Positions 1-10,300 of a DNA stretch of 64,000 nt are shown here, in pieces. The notes under the pieces were generated by a model. The model did no database searches, had not been told where the DNA came from, and saw only the letters and a list, made by a program, of their open reading frames with translations. Source of the DNA: Sphingomonas psychrotolerans. GTDB lineage: Bacteria; Pseudomonadota; Alphaproteobacteria; Sphingomonadales; Sphingomonadaceae. The stretch spans positions 1,364,001 to 1,428,000 of the forward strand of contig NZ_CP024923.1 of NCBI RefSeq assembly GCF_002796605.1, written 5' to 3'. The position numbers were made by a program, and so were the translations under genes. The first letter of the stretch is position 1; each line of letters begins with the position of its first letter.

Positions 1-2109
1 ACCCGGCTCAACGGCCAGGGTCCGGCGCTGCTGGTGCTCCCCGAGAAGGGGAGCCCGCTCGAGGCCTATGCCCCCCTCAAGAACCCGCGCGAGGCCAAGG
101 AGTCGATCTTCACTGACAAGAGCCAGCGCGGCCAGACCTCGGAAGGCTTTTACGACTGGACCGTCCACAGCATCGGCTATGCCGGCCGCGAGTGGAAGGA
201 TGCCGGCGAGCAGTGGAACGCCCCCACCGGCCGCACCCTCGCGCCCGGCCAGACGATCGAAGTCGGTGTGCGAATGACGCAAACGCCGTCGATCCGCGGA
301 ATCGAGGACAGGCTGATCGCCAGCAAGCGCCCGGTCGCCGTCGGCATCCCCGGCTATGTCGTGCCAGCCGACCAGACCGCGACTCTGTTCGTGAAGGCAC
401 CGAGCGCGATCCGCCAGATTGAGAGCTTTCCCGCCGGTGCGGTAGAAGCGACGCCCGCCGGCAACCAGAAGGGCTGGGCGAAGCTCAACGTCCGCGGCAA
501 GCAATGGGGGCAGGCACGTCTCACCCTCACGTACGCCGACGGCCAGGTGCAGACAGTCAGCTATTTCGTCACCAAGCCGCTCGAGCAGACCATGGCCGAT
601 CTCGGCCGCTTCTCGACCACGAAGCAGTGGTTCGAAGGCAAGGGCGATCCGTTCGGCCGCTCGCCGGCGATCCTGACCTATGACAACGAGGCGAAGAAGA
701 TCGTCGATCAGGATCCACGCGTGTGGGTCGCGGGGATGAGCGACGAGGGCGGCGGCGGCTCGTGGGTCGCGGCGATGATGAAGCAGCTCGACAATCCCGA
801 CCCCGCCGAAGTCGCCCGCCTCGAGCGCGTGGTGACCGAGACCGTGGTGGGCAACCTCCAGGTCGCCGAGGGGCCGCAGGCTGGCGCAGTCAAGAAGAGC
901 CTGTTCTATTACGACCCGGTCAAGTTCCCGAACCTCTACAAGGACCCCGACAAGTGGAAGTCGTGGACCTCGTGGAAGGAAAAGGACGCCAACGACCTTG
1001 GCCGCGCCTATAACTACCCGCACGTCGCGATCGGGCATTGGGTGCTCTATCGCACCGCGCGCAACCATCCCGGGCTGGTCAAGACGCACGACTGGCGCTG
1101 GTATCTCGACAAGGCCTACGTCACCACCGTCGCGATGATGCGCGACGCGCCTTACTATGCCGAGTTCGGGCTGATGGAGGGCGACGTGTTCGTCGACATC
1201 CTCAAGGACCTCAAGCGCGAGGGGCTGACTGCCGAAGCCACCGAGATGGAGCGGCTGATGAAGAAGCGCGCCGATCACTGGCGCACGCTAAAATTCCCGT
1301 TCGGGTCCGAGATGCCGTGGGACTCCACCGGCCAGCCCGAAGTCTATGCATGGATGCGCTATTTCGGTTACCAGCCGCAGGCGGACGTGACCAAGGAAGT
1401 GATCCTTGGCTACGATCCGACGATCCCGAGCTGGGGCTATAACGGCAATGCCCGCCGCTATTGGGACTTCCTCTACGGCGGCAAATATTCGCGGATCGAG
1501 CGCCAGATCCACCATTACGGTTCGGCGCTCAACGCCGTGCCGCTGTTCGACGCCTACCGCCAGAACCCGAAGGATCTGCACCTGCTGCGTGTCGCTTATG
1601 GCGGGATGATGGGCGGCATCACTAATATCGACCAGACCGGCTTCTCGTCGGCGGCGTTCCACGCCTGGCCCGATATGATGAAATGGGATCCAATCAGCGG
1701 GGATTACGGCATGGGCTTTTACGGCCATGCGCTGACCGCGGCGACCTACCTCGTCAACGACCCGACCTTCGGCTGGCTCGGCTTCGGCGGCGACGTGACG
1801 CTGGGCAAGGACGGCGTGCAAGTGCAGCCGAAGGACGGCGCGCGGTCGCGCGTCTTCGTCGCACCGGCGGGTGCGTGGATCACGCTCGACGCCGGCAAGA
1901 TCGCCAATGTGGTCTACACGCCCGTAAACGGCGCGATCATGCTGATGCTCGATCCGGCCACCGCGACGACGCCGACGGCGCGTTTGCGGATCGAGACGAC
2001 CATCCCCGGCGCAAAGACGCTGACGCCTTCGACCGGCACGCTGGAGCGCGACGGCTACACCATCCCGCTCGGCAGCGCGCCGACCTTCATCAAGCTCAGC
2101 CCGCGCTGA
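1..2109 (+). CDS. DUF5695-family protein, 5' end missing
   Basis: The frame is open from the first base, so the start lies upstream; 702 residues are visible. The sequence matches what I know of the large DUF5695 proteins of Sphingomonas, Xanthomonas and Caulobacter, whose function is not established. The N-terminal third looks beta-rich. The middle and C-terminal parts are rich in Trp, Tyr and His (for example PWDSTGQPEVYAW near residue 438), a composition typical of helical-toroid carbohydrate-active proteins; that comparison is inference. The stop overlaps the next ATG by one base (TGATG at 2107-2111), so the two genes are probably translationally coupled. A secreted or periplasmic place cannot be judged because the N terminus is absent. 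Confidence 0.75.
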   Translation, partial: TRLNGQGPALLVLPEKGSPLEAYAPLKNPREAKESIFTDKSQRGQTSEGFYDWTVHSIGYAGREWKDAGEQWNAPTGRTLAPGQTIEVGVRMTQTPSIRGIEDRLIASKRPVAVGIPGYVVPADQTATLFVKAPSAIRQIESFPAGAVEATPAGNQKGWAKLNVRGKQWGQARLTLTYADGQVQTVSYFVTKPLEQTMADLGRFSTTKQWFEGKGDPFGRSPAILTYDNEAKKIVDQDPRVWVAGMSDEGGGGSWVAAMMKQLDNPDPAEVARLERVVTETVVGNLQVAEGPQAGAVKKSLFYYDPVKFPNLYKDPDKWKSWTSWKEKDANDLGRAYNYPHVAIGHWVLYRTARNHPGLVKTHDWRWYLDKAYVTTVAMMRDAPYYAEFGLMEGDVFVDILKDLKREGLTAEATEMERLMKKRADHWRTLKFPFGSEMPWDSTGQPEVYAWMRYFGYQPQADVTKEVILGYDPTIPSWGYNGNARRYWDFLYGGKYSRIERQIHHYGSALNAVPLFDAYRQNPKDLHLLRVAYGGMMGGITNIDQTGFSSAAFHAWPDMMKWDPISGDYGMGFYGHALTAATYLVNDPTFGWLGFGGDVTLGKDGVQVQPKDGARSRVFVAPAGAWITLDAGKIANVVYTPVNGAIMLMLDPATATTPTARLRIETTIPGAKTLTPSTGTLERDGYTIPLGSAPTFIKLSPR

Positions 2110-3908
2110 TGCGCCTTTTCGCCCTCGGGGTTGCGCTGGTCGTGGCCGGCGGCAGCGCGCACGCGGCGCCCGTATGCGTCGCGGGCAAATGGTCGCCGGT
2201 GGCCACCAACCCTGCCGACCCCAATGCGAAGCTGCCGCTGCGCTACGAGACGCCGCATTTCGCCTTTCACTGGTCGGGCGACCTCGTGTCGCCCGAAATT
2301 GCAAAGGCGGCCGGCGAACACCTTGAATATGTCTGGTCCTATTTCCTCGGCACGCTCGGTTTTCCAGAGCCCGATTGCGGCACGGCAGCGAAGCGCAAGG
2401 CGAACGTGTTCATCGACGCCAGCTACGGCCTCACCGGCGGCGTCGATGACGCCGGCAATATCGGCATGTGGATCGGGCCGGGCGGGCTCAAGGACCGCTT
2501 CGGCCTCGCGCATGAGCTGACGCATTCGCTCCAGGGCGGCACCGGATCGTTCCGCGACACGCCTTATGGCGGCTGGCTGTGGGAGAGCCATGCCAACTGG
2601 ATGACCACCCAACTCCCCGAATTCCGCGGCAACACGCATTGCTCGGTGTTGTCGGTCAACTATCCGCATCTCTATTACGGCTCGAGCCGGGTGCGCTACT
2701 GCAACTGGCAGTTCCTCGAATATCTCAAGAACCGCTTCGGCTATGCCGTGGTCAACGACATCTGGCGCAAGGCGCCCAAACAGGGAACTCCCGACGCGGA
2801 CCAAGCCGATCCGGTCGAAGTGCTGATGCGCAACCAGGGCTGGACGCTGTCGCAGCTCAACGACGCATTCGGCGACTGGGCGATGCACAACGCCCATTGG
2901 GATTACACCAACCCCGACGGATCGGATCAGGGCGCGGTCTATCGCCGCGAATATGGCGGGTACGCGCCGCAACTCGCCGACCGGCTGCTGCGCACCACCA
3001 TACTCGACCCGCTCGACCTCCCCCTGCGCCGCTTCGCGGTGCCCGCCGCCTGGGCGCCGCAGCGCTGGGGCTACAACATCGTCAAACTTAACCCCGATGC
3101 CGGCGCGGCAAGCGTCACCGCCACTTTCCGGGGCGTCGTCCAGCCCGCCGCCGCCGCGACGCTGCCTGGCCTCGCGGACGAGCCGATCACCCTCCCCGCC
3201 CCCGCTTCTGACTGGCGCTGGGGACTGGTCGCGGTCGATGCCGCGGGCAAAAGCCGCTATTCGCCACTCCAGCGCGGCGCCGACGGCACCGCCACGATCG
3301 CCCGGCGGCCCGGCGACCAGGGCCTGTACATGGTCGTTGTCGGCACGCCCTCGCAATTCCACCATATCCGCTGGGAACAGCCCTATCATTCGATCTACCG
3401 CTATCCGTGGATGGTGCAGCTCGCCGGCGCGATGCCCGCGGATTCAGCGCGGATCGCCGGCGGAAAGCGTCATCCGAACGGCGGCGGCTGGGTCGCCGCG
3501 GGCGCGAGCGTCGACGCGACTGCCTATGTCGGCCCTTACGCCCGCGTGCTGTCCGGCAGCGTGCGCGATCATGCCCGCGTCGAGGACCACGCCGTGGTCG
3601 ATGGCGGGCAGTTGCTTGGCAAGGCCCGCGTCTCCGCGCTGTCGATCATTCGCGGCAACACCATCGTGAAGGACGACGCCCGCGTCGCCACGACCTTCCT
3701 CGGGATCGGCGAATATGAGAAGAACATCGTGCTCTCGGGTAACGCACAGCTCATCGGCGATGTCGAGCAGCGCGGCGCCTCCTTCGCCCGCGGTGTCTTC
3801 TCCGGCTTCGTCGAGCAGGCGATGGTGCGCGATCCCAAACGCGGCGCCGATCTGACAAATGCTCCGCCCGAAGTCACTTCCACTCCCAATTATGTGTGGC
3901 GTAAATGA
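2109..3908 (+). CDS. secreted DUF6055-type HExxH protein with C-terminal hexapeptide-like repeats
   Basis: This is a 599-residue protein with a signal peptide at residues 1-20 (hydrophobic core, cleavage near SAHAA). A zinc-metallopeptidase motif HELTH lies near residue 134 and WESH follows about 23 residues later, the layout of the Svx/AvrXca-like DUF6055 family. From about residue 455 to the end the sequence turns into short A/V-rich repeats (AGASVDATAYVGPYARV, DHARVEDHAVV, KARVSALSII), the pattern of a left-handed beta-helix. It starts inside the stop of the DUF5695 gene and ends inside the start of the transporter gene (ATGA), so the three form one operon. A secreted peptidase is the obvious guess; the substrate is unknown and activity is inferred from the motif only. 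Confidence 0.8.
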   Translation: MRLFALGVALVVAGGSAHAAPVCVAGKWSPVATNPADPNAKLPLRYETPHFAFHWSGDLVSPEIAKAAGEHLEYVWSYFLGTLGFPEPDCGTAAKRKANVFIDASYGLTGGVDDAGNIGMWIGPGGLKDRFGLAHELTHSLQGGTGSFRDTPYGGWLWESHANWMTTQLPEFRGNTHCSVLSVNYPHLYYGSSRVRYCNWQFLEYLKNRFGYAVVNDIWRKAPKQGTPDADQADPVEVLMRNQGWTLSQLNDAFGDWAMHNAHWDYTNPDGSDQGAVYRREYGGYAPQLADRLLRTTILDPLDLPLRRFAVPAAWAPQRWGYNIVKLNPDAGAASVTATFRGVVQPAAAATLPGLADEPITLPAPASDWRWGLVAVDAAGKSRYSPLQRGADGTATIARRPGDQGLYMVVVGTPSQFHHIRWEQPYHSIYRYPWMVQLAGAMPADSARIAGGKRHPNGGGWVAAGASVDATAYVGPYARVLSGSVRDHARVEDHAVVDGGQLLGKARVSALSIIRGNTIVKDDARVATTFLGIGEYEKNIVLSGNAQLIGDVEQRGASFARGVFSGFVEQAMVRDPKRGADLTNAPPEVTSTPNYVWRK

Positions 3909-5266
3909 CCGAGGCAGCCGCAACGCATAGCGAGCGTACCGCCCACCCGAAGGGACTGGCTTTTCTCGCCGCCACCGAGCTGGCGGAGCGCTTCTCTTAT
4001 TACGGGATGACCGCGCTGCTCGCGCTCTACCTCGTCAAGCAATTGCTCCTGCCCGATCACGCCGGGCAGGTCCTCGGCCTTGCGCAATTGCGCGCCCTGT
4101 TCGAGTATCGCGGCCCGATCTCGAACCAGGCTTTCGCCTCGCTGATCTTCGGCTGGTATGGCGGCCTCGTTTATTTCACTCCGATCCTCGGCGGGCTGCT
4201 TGCGGATCGCTGGCTGGGCGCGCGGCGTACCGTGATCCTCGGTGCCTTGCTCATGGTCGGCGGCCATCTCGCAATGTCGTTCGATGCGAGCTTCCTCGCC
4301 GCTTTGGTCATGCTGATCCTCGGCTCGGGCTGCCTCAAGGGCAATATCGCGGCGCAGGTCGGCGCGCTCTATCCCCCCGACGCCGAATCGCTGCGCGCCC
4401 GCGGCTTCACGCTCTACGCAACCGGCATCAACATCGGCGCCGTCCTCGGCCCGCTGGCGACGGGCAGCGTCGCGACGCTGTACGGATGGCACGCCGGCTT
4501 CGCACTGGCGGCCGCGTTGATGCTGGTGGCGTTGTGCATCTATCTCGCCGGGCAGCGTCACTTCAGCGACACCGGCCCGAAACGCGGCGACCGTCTGGTA
4601 TTGCCCCCGCTAACCGCCGAGGAGCGCCGCAGGACCTGGGCACTGCTCGGCCTGATCGCACTGACCATTCCGGCGAACATCGCCTATCCGATGATCTGGA
4701 ACATCGGGATCGTCTGGATCGACCAGCATGTCGACTTGCTCTCGCCCTTCGGTGCGGTCCCGGCGAGCTGGTTCAATTCGGTCGAGAGCTTTTCCAGCAT
4801 TGCCGTCGCGGCGCCGCTGGTGGCGCTGTGGGCCTGGCAGGCGCGGCGCGGGCGCGAGCCCGGCAGCATCGTCAAGATAGGGCTGGGGTCGGCGATCGTC
4901 GGAGCCGCGGCTTCGCTGTTCGCGCTGGGCTGTCTCGCCGCCACCGCGGACGGCCGGGTTTCAGTATTATGGGCACTCGCCGGCTTTATCGGCATGGGTG
5001 TGGCGTTCATGTGGTTCTGGCCGATCCTGCTCGCTTTGATCTCGCAGGCGGCACCGGCGAAGTTCAAGTCGACGCTGATGGGCGGCGCTTATCTGTCGCT
5101 GTTCGTGGGTTCGACGCTGATGGGCTGGGTCGGCACCTTCTATGACCAGATGAGCAATACCGCATTCTGGACGCTCGACGCCGCAATCGCCTTTGGTGGC
5201 GCGCTGCTGATCTTCCTCGCGCGCAAACCGCTGCACCGCGCCCTCGCTCCCGCACCGTCCGGCTGA
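3905..5266 (+). CDS. POT/PTR2-family MFS transporter
   Basis: This is a 453-residue polytopic membrane protein. The POT-family signature ExxERFxYYG is clear at residues 25-34 (ELAERFSYYG), and about 12 to 14 hydrophobic segments follow. Family members are proton-coupled importers of di- and tripeptides or related small molecules. The second PTR signature, normally with a conserved Asn-Pro, is altered here (region SWFNSVESFSSI), so peptide specificity is not assured. The ATG overlaps the upstream TGA by four bases. The upstream protein has an HExxH motif, so uptake of its peptide products is a natural hypothesis. The gene is convergent with the GH97 gene, with only 34 bases between the two. 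Confidence 0.85.
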   Translation: MTEAAATHSERTAHPKGLAFLAATELAERFSYYGMTALLALYLVKQLLLPDHAGQVLGLAQLRALFEYRGPISNQAFASLIFGWYGGLVYFTPILGGLLADRWLGARRTVILGALLMVGGHLAMSFDASFLAALVMLILGSGCLKGNIAAQVGALYPPDAESLRARGFTLYATGINIGAVLGPLATGSVATLYGWHAGFALAAALMLVALCIYLAGQRHFSDTGPKRGDRLVLPPLTAEERRRTWALLGLIALTIPANIAYPMIWNIGIVWIDQHVDLLSPFGAVPASWFNSVESFSSIAVAAPLVALWAWQARRGREPGSIVKIGLGSAIVGAAASLFALGCLAATADGRVSVLWALAGFIGMGVAFMWFWPILLALISQAAPAKFKSTLMGGAYLSLFVGSTLMGWVGTFYDQMSNTAFWTLDAAIAFGGALLIFLARKPLHRALAPAPSG

Positions 5267-5300
5267 AGCCCCCTTTCCCGCCTTCCCGGCGGCCGGACGA

Positions 5301-7319
5301 TCAGCGGAGCTGCCGAAAGCGGATGGCCGTGCCGCCTCCCGCCGCAAGCGAAAGGTCGAGCACATCCGCGCGAGTCACGATGCGCTTCTCGATCCGATAG
5401 GCTTGCGGATTGGTGCGATAATCGGCCTGCGCACCGTCGGCATAGATCTGCGCTTCGTAGCGCGCACCGGGCGACAGGAAGGTCAGCGGCTGGCGCAGCG
5501 CGCGCGCATTCTCGTCGTTGATTGCGCCGAGATACCAGTCCTCGCCGCCCCGCTCCTGCCGTGCGACGACGACATAGTCGCCGATCTCGGCCTGCAGCGT
5601 GCGCGACTGCTCCCAATCGGTCGGCACATCCTTGATGAACTGGAAAGCATCGGGCCGCGCCTCATAATTCTCGGGCAGATCGGCAGCCATCTGCACCGGC
5701 GAATAAAGCACGACATATTCGGCGAGCTGGGTCGCCAGCGTCGACTGGACGCGGCGAGTCAGCTCGGTCTGGCCATGGGCGAGATCGAAGATGCCCGGCG
5801 TGAAATCCATCGGCCCGGCGAGCATCCGGGTGAACGGCAGGATGGTGAGATGCTCGGGCGGGTTGGTCGGCACACCCCAAGCGTTGAACTCCTGCCCGCG
5901 CGCGCCTTCGCGGCTGATCAGGTTAGGCCAGGTGCGACGCAGGCCGGTATCCTTTACCGGCTCGTGCGCGTCGATCGCGATGCGGTGCTTCGCCGCGATC
6001 TCGGCGACGCGCTGATGGTGGCGGACCATATATTGGCCGGCGAACCATTGCTTGCCACCCGCTGCATCGACGATCTCGCCGCTGTGGCGGACATAGCCGG
6101 TCTTGACCACGTCGACGCCGAGCTTCGCGTACATCGCCATCGCGTCTTCCAGCTGCGCCTCGTAATTCTCGACCGCGCCGGCAGTCTCGTTGTGCCCGAT
6201 CAGCCGGACGCCCTTTCCGCGCGCATAAGTCGCCAGCGCCGACGCGTCGAAATCGGGATAAGCGCGTGTGAAGCTGAACTTCTCGCCATTGGCGATCCAC
6301 TCGCCGTCCCAGCCCTGGTTCCAGCCCTCGACCAGCACGCCGCCAAAGCCGTGCTTCGCGGCGAAGTCGATATGGCGTTTCACGTTGGCGGTGTTGGCGC
6401 CGTGGCGCCAGCCGCTGCCCCAGGTCGCGTGGTTGAGGTGCATCTCCCACCAGATGCCGATATATTTGCCCGGCTTGAACCACGAGACATCGCCCAGCTT
6501 GTTGGGCGCGTTCAAGTTGAGCTCGATCCGGCTGTCCGCCAGCGCTGCGGGGGAATCGCCGATCAGCACGGTGCGCCACGGGGTTGTGAACGGGCCCGTC
6601 TTCTCGGCCGCGCTGCCGTCAGGCGCAGGCATCAACGACGCAGTGAGCGTTCCCGTGCCGTTGCCGGCAAGCAGCATGCTCGGGAAATCGATCAGCGCCG
6701 CCTCATGGAAGGACAGATAGACGCCATTGTCGCCCTTCAGAGTCAGCGGCGTCTCGGCGAGCGTGACCCGTCGCGCGTCGGTCTGGGTGTAGAGATATTC
6801 GTCGCGCTCCTGCCCGAGCGCCTGATACCACCATGCCTGGTTGCGCCCGACCGGACGAAACTGGGTGCGATCGGCGATTACCTTCACCGGCTGTCCGGCG
6901 GGGATCCCGCCATAGCCGTAACGCAGCCCGATGCCGTCATCGAACACGCGGAAGGTGATGTCCACCGCCCGGTTTAGCGGGGTATCGCCGGCCAGCGTGA
7001 CCACAAGCTCGTTATGGCGGTCGCGGATCACCCGCTGCTCGCCCCAGGGCTGCTCCCAGCTCGCATCGACCGAGGCCCGGCGCGGATTGGCGAGCGCAGT
7101 GAACCGCGCCACCTGCTCGCCCTGAAAGCTCAGCCCCAGCTCGCCCGGCGCGAGCACCGGCACGCCGTGGCGGCTGACTTCGTACACTGCCCGGCCGTCG
7201 TGCACGTCGACGCACAGCTCGATCACCTTGCCCGGCGATTGCGCGCACTCGCGCGCCTCGGCTGCGGCAATGCCGTGCGCGAGGACGGCGAGCGAGACGG
7301 CGGCACGGCGAAGACGCAT
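5301..7319 (-). CDS. glycoside hydrolase family 97 protein
   Basis: This is a 672-residue protein with a signal peptide (residues 1-22), so probably periplasmic. GH97 signatures are present: KTGYVRHSGE near residue 405, HEPVKDTGLRRTWPN near residues 451-465, REGARGQEFN near 472, and LPFTRMLAGPMDFTPG shortly after. GH97 contains inverting alpha-glucosidases (SusB type) and retaining alpha-galactosidases. The retaining enzymes carry an Asp nucleophile where this protein has Gly in KTGYV, so I favour the inverting alpha-glucosidase type. It is the last gene of the - strand MFS/TonB receptor/GH97 series, and a terminator-like hairpin separates it from the receptor gene. Length is normal for the family. 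Confidence 0.88.
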   Translation of the reverse strand: MRLRRAAVSLAVLAHGIAAAEARECAQSPGKVIELCVDVHDGRAVYEVSRHGVPVLAPGELGLSFQGEQVARFTALANPRRASVDASWEQPWGEQRVIRDRHNELVVTLAGDTPLNRAVDITFRVFDDGIGLRYGYGGIPAGQPVKVIADRTQFRPVGRNQAWWYQALGQERDEYLYTQTDARRVTLAETPLTLKGDNGVYLSFHEAALIDFPSMLLAGNGTGTLTASLMPAPDGSAAEKTGPFTTPWRTVLIGDSPAALADSRIELNLNAPNKLGDVSWFKPGKYIGIWWEMHLNHATWGSGWRHGANTANVKRHIDFAAKHGFGGVLVEGWNQGWDGEWIANGEKFSFTRAYPDFDASALATYARGKGVRLIGHNETAGAVENYEAQLEDAMAMYAKLGVDVVKTGYVRHSGEIVDAAGGKQWFAGQYMVRHHQRVAEIAAKHRIAIDAHEPVKDTGLRRTWPNLISREGARGQEFNAWGVPTNPPEHLTILPFTRMLAGPMDFTPGIFDLAHGQTELTRRVQSTLATQLAEYVVLYSPVQMAADLPENYEARPDAFQFIKDVPTDWEQSRTLQAEIGDYVVVARQERGGEDWYLGAINDENARALRQPLTFLSPGARYEAQIYADGAQADYRTNPQAYRIEKRIVTRADVLDLSLAAGGGTAIRFRQLR

Positions 7320-7340
7320 GGGGAAAATCCTTTGCGGAGC

Positions 7341-7383
7341 CCGAAAAAGAACGCGCCGCCGCAGGGGTAGTCGCGGCGGCGCG
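7341..7383 (-). terminator. intercistronic terminator-like hairpin between TonB receptor and GH97
   Basis: On the - strand an 11-bp perfect GC stem (7352-7362 with 7373-7383, 10-base loop) is followed by TTCTTTTTC (7341-7351 read in reverse). This is a good intrinsic terminator placed just after the receptor stop and just before the GH97 start. It would reduce read-through into GH97 or protect the receptor mRNA 3' end. Confidence 0.7.
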
Positions 7384-7394
7384 AAGGAGGGTCC

Positions 7395-10300
7395 TCAGAA
7401 TTTGGCGCGGACGCCGAACTGGAAGCGACGATCGACCCGGCTCCATGCCGAGTCGAGATAGACCGGCCGCGCTCCCGGCGTCGCCGGGGAGTCGCCGAAG
7501 ATCTGCTGTTGGTACACGCTCTTCGTGTTGAGCAGGTTCGACGCGTCGACCGATAGCTCGAGGAAGCGATTGACCGACAGGCGCAGCGATCCGTCGAGAT
7601 AGCCCGCCGCCTTCTGGAACACCGGAAGCCCGATGCAGCAATCGAGATTCTGGGTCAGGTAGCGTGAGCGCCAATTATAGGCGAGGCGGAAGCCGATCGG
7701 CCCCTTCTCGTACAAAGCCACTGCATTGAAGGTGTGCTTCGAGATCCCCGCGAGCTGGTGCGAGTCGATCACCGATCCGGTGCCTCCCAACGCCGGCTGC
7801 CCCGCCCCGACCGCGCCGAGATTGGCACTCGACGAGGCATTGAGCAGGTTCGAATTGTTGATGTCCGACTGGTGGACATAAGTGTAGTTGAGCTGCGTGC
7901 CGAGCCCACTGAGCAGCCCGGGCAGGAAGTCGAAGAACGACTGGAAACCGGCCTCGACCCCCGTCAGCTTGCCGCCTTCGTCCGAATTGTTCGGGCCGAG
8001 GATCTGCACCGTCTGGCTCGACCCATTGTTGGTGAAGGTCCGGGAAAACTGGCCGAAGCTGATGCTGTTGTTGAGCTTCTTGTAGAAACCGGTCAGCGTG
8101 ATCGAGCTGCTTCGCCCCATATAATGCTCGAACGACAAGTCGAACTGGTCGGCGGTCACCGGCTTGAGCGCGGCGTTGCCGGCATTGGCCTGGAACACGA
8201 AATTATAGCCGGTGACATTCGCCGCGGTGTGCGCCGCGGTGGGCGAATTATAGACGATATAGGGCGAGTCCGGCGTGGTGTTGAGGATCGGCGCGTTCAT
8301 CGCGACGGTGTTGCGCAGGAAGCCGATATCGGGCCGCGACATCGCCCGCGAATAGGCGAAGCGGATGAAGCTCTTGTCGTCGAGCCCGAACCGCACGTTG
8401 AAGCTCGGCAGCCACTGGGTGCTCGACGCCTTGTAGGTGTCGGGGGTGAAGCCGCCATTGGCGAAGGCGCGGATCGCCGGCGTCAGATAGCAGCTCGGAT
8501 TGACGATGTTGTTGCCGCTGAGCGGCGTGCCGCAAGCGGGCAGATTGTCGAAGATGTTCGCCGCCGGAAAAGCAAGGCTGCCGTCGCTGGTCTCGCGCGT
8601 CTTGACGACGCGGACGCCGACATTGCCGACCACGCTGACGCCGCCGATCATCTTGTTGTCGCCGCCGAAGCGCAGCATCAGATAGGCCGCCTCGGTCTTT
8701 TCCTGGACCCGCAGCACTTCGCCGGGAGTGAAGCAGTCGTCGACGGTCGCCTCGGGACGGTCGCAGATCGCGGTGTAGCCCGATCCGACGGGCGAGCGGG
8801 TGGTCGCGCCGCCCAGCGACGTGATCAGCTTGCCGAAATCCTTGAGTGTGTCGCGGTTGAGGAAGACGAGCGGTCCGTTCGGGAAGACCTTCTCGTCATA
8901 AAGCTCGCCCATCGAATAGCTTTCCCAGATACCCGCGCCATAGCCCTTGAAGTCCGGGTGGCCGACATTGCCGCCGCAATTGCCGGTGTTCGTCGGATAG
9001 GCGCCGCCGGTGGTGTTGTCGGCGTTGAAGCCGGGGCCATTGCAGTTCCAGTTCGCGGCGATCGGCGTCCAGTTGAACGTCGAATAGCGGACATTCTGCT
9101 TGCGATCGGCATAGCGGACGCCGGCCTTGATCGAGTCGAACCAGCCGCCTTCGCCGAATTCATATTCGAGGTCGCCGCGCAGTGCGAGTTCGTTGGCGTC
9201 GTTATCCTCGACATGGCCCTGGATGAACGGGATCCAGTAATTATGCGCGTTGGCCAGCCCGCCCGACGCGTAATTCACGTTCGAGCCGGGCAAGAGTGCG
9301 ATCTGAGGGGTGCCGTCCTCATTGGTGCTGTACTGGAAATTCGCCATCGATCCCGAGGCGACGAGGATGTCGTTATTGTAGGTCGAGGCATCGATATATT
9401 GTGCGTCGAAACTGGCGTGCAGCCGCTCCGATACGTCCCATTGGAAATTGGCCGAATAGTCGCGCGTGCCTTCGCGGTGGGCGAAGTTCCGCGCCTCGTT
9501 CTGCAAATACAGCCCGTAGCGCAGTGTCGTGCAGACCGAGGGTGCGGCGCAATTGTTGACAAACGGAACGCCAGGAATGGCCGAGCCCGCGTTGATCGCC
9601 GCCTGCGTGCTCTCCCAGGTACCGCTGAAGCTGCCGTGCCCCTGCGTGAGAATGCCCGACTGGAGCATCCCGTTCGCGCCGAACACCAGCGCCCCGCTGC
9701 CGTCCGCCGGGCCGAGCACGCTCGACGTCCGCGGATTGAAGGCGGGCGTTCCGAAATAATTGCCCTCGAGCACCGTGTGGCTGGCGCGCTCGAACCAGCC
9801 GTTGCGATAGTGCGAGTCGATGAATTGCAGCGACGCCCGAACGGTGCCGGCGTTGTTCTCATATTGCGCGGCGAGCGCGATGCCGCGGCGCTTGCGGTCG
9901 TAATCGACTTCCGAATAGCGGATGCCATCGGGCGCAAAGCGGAAGCCGCTGCCGCCGAAGGGGTTAGCGGTGCAGCCGATGCTGCCGTCGGCGGTCACCG
10001 TGCCCGCGGCCGGCGTGCCGAAGCCGGCGGTGCAATAAGTGTCGATCTTGTCCATGATCACGCTCTCGGTGCGCGTGACGACATGGCTCTGGGCATAGCT
10101 GGCGAGCAGACCGAAACGGCCGACCGCAGTCTCGAAGGTGTTGCTGATCAGCCCCGAGAATTCCGGCGTCCAGCGATCCGAGCGATCGCCATAGTTCATC
10201 CGGAAATTGCCGGTGACGAGCAGCCCCTTCTGATCGAATGGCAGTCGCGTGCGCAGATTGACCGTGCCGGCAATGCCGCCCTCGATCATCTCGGCGGTCT

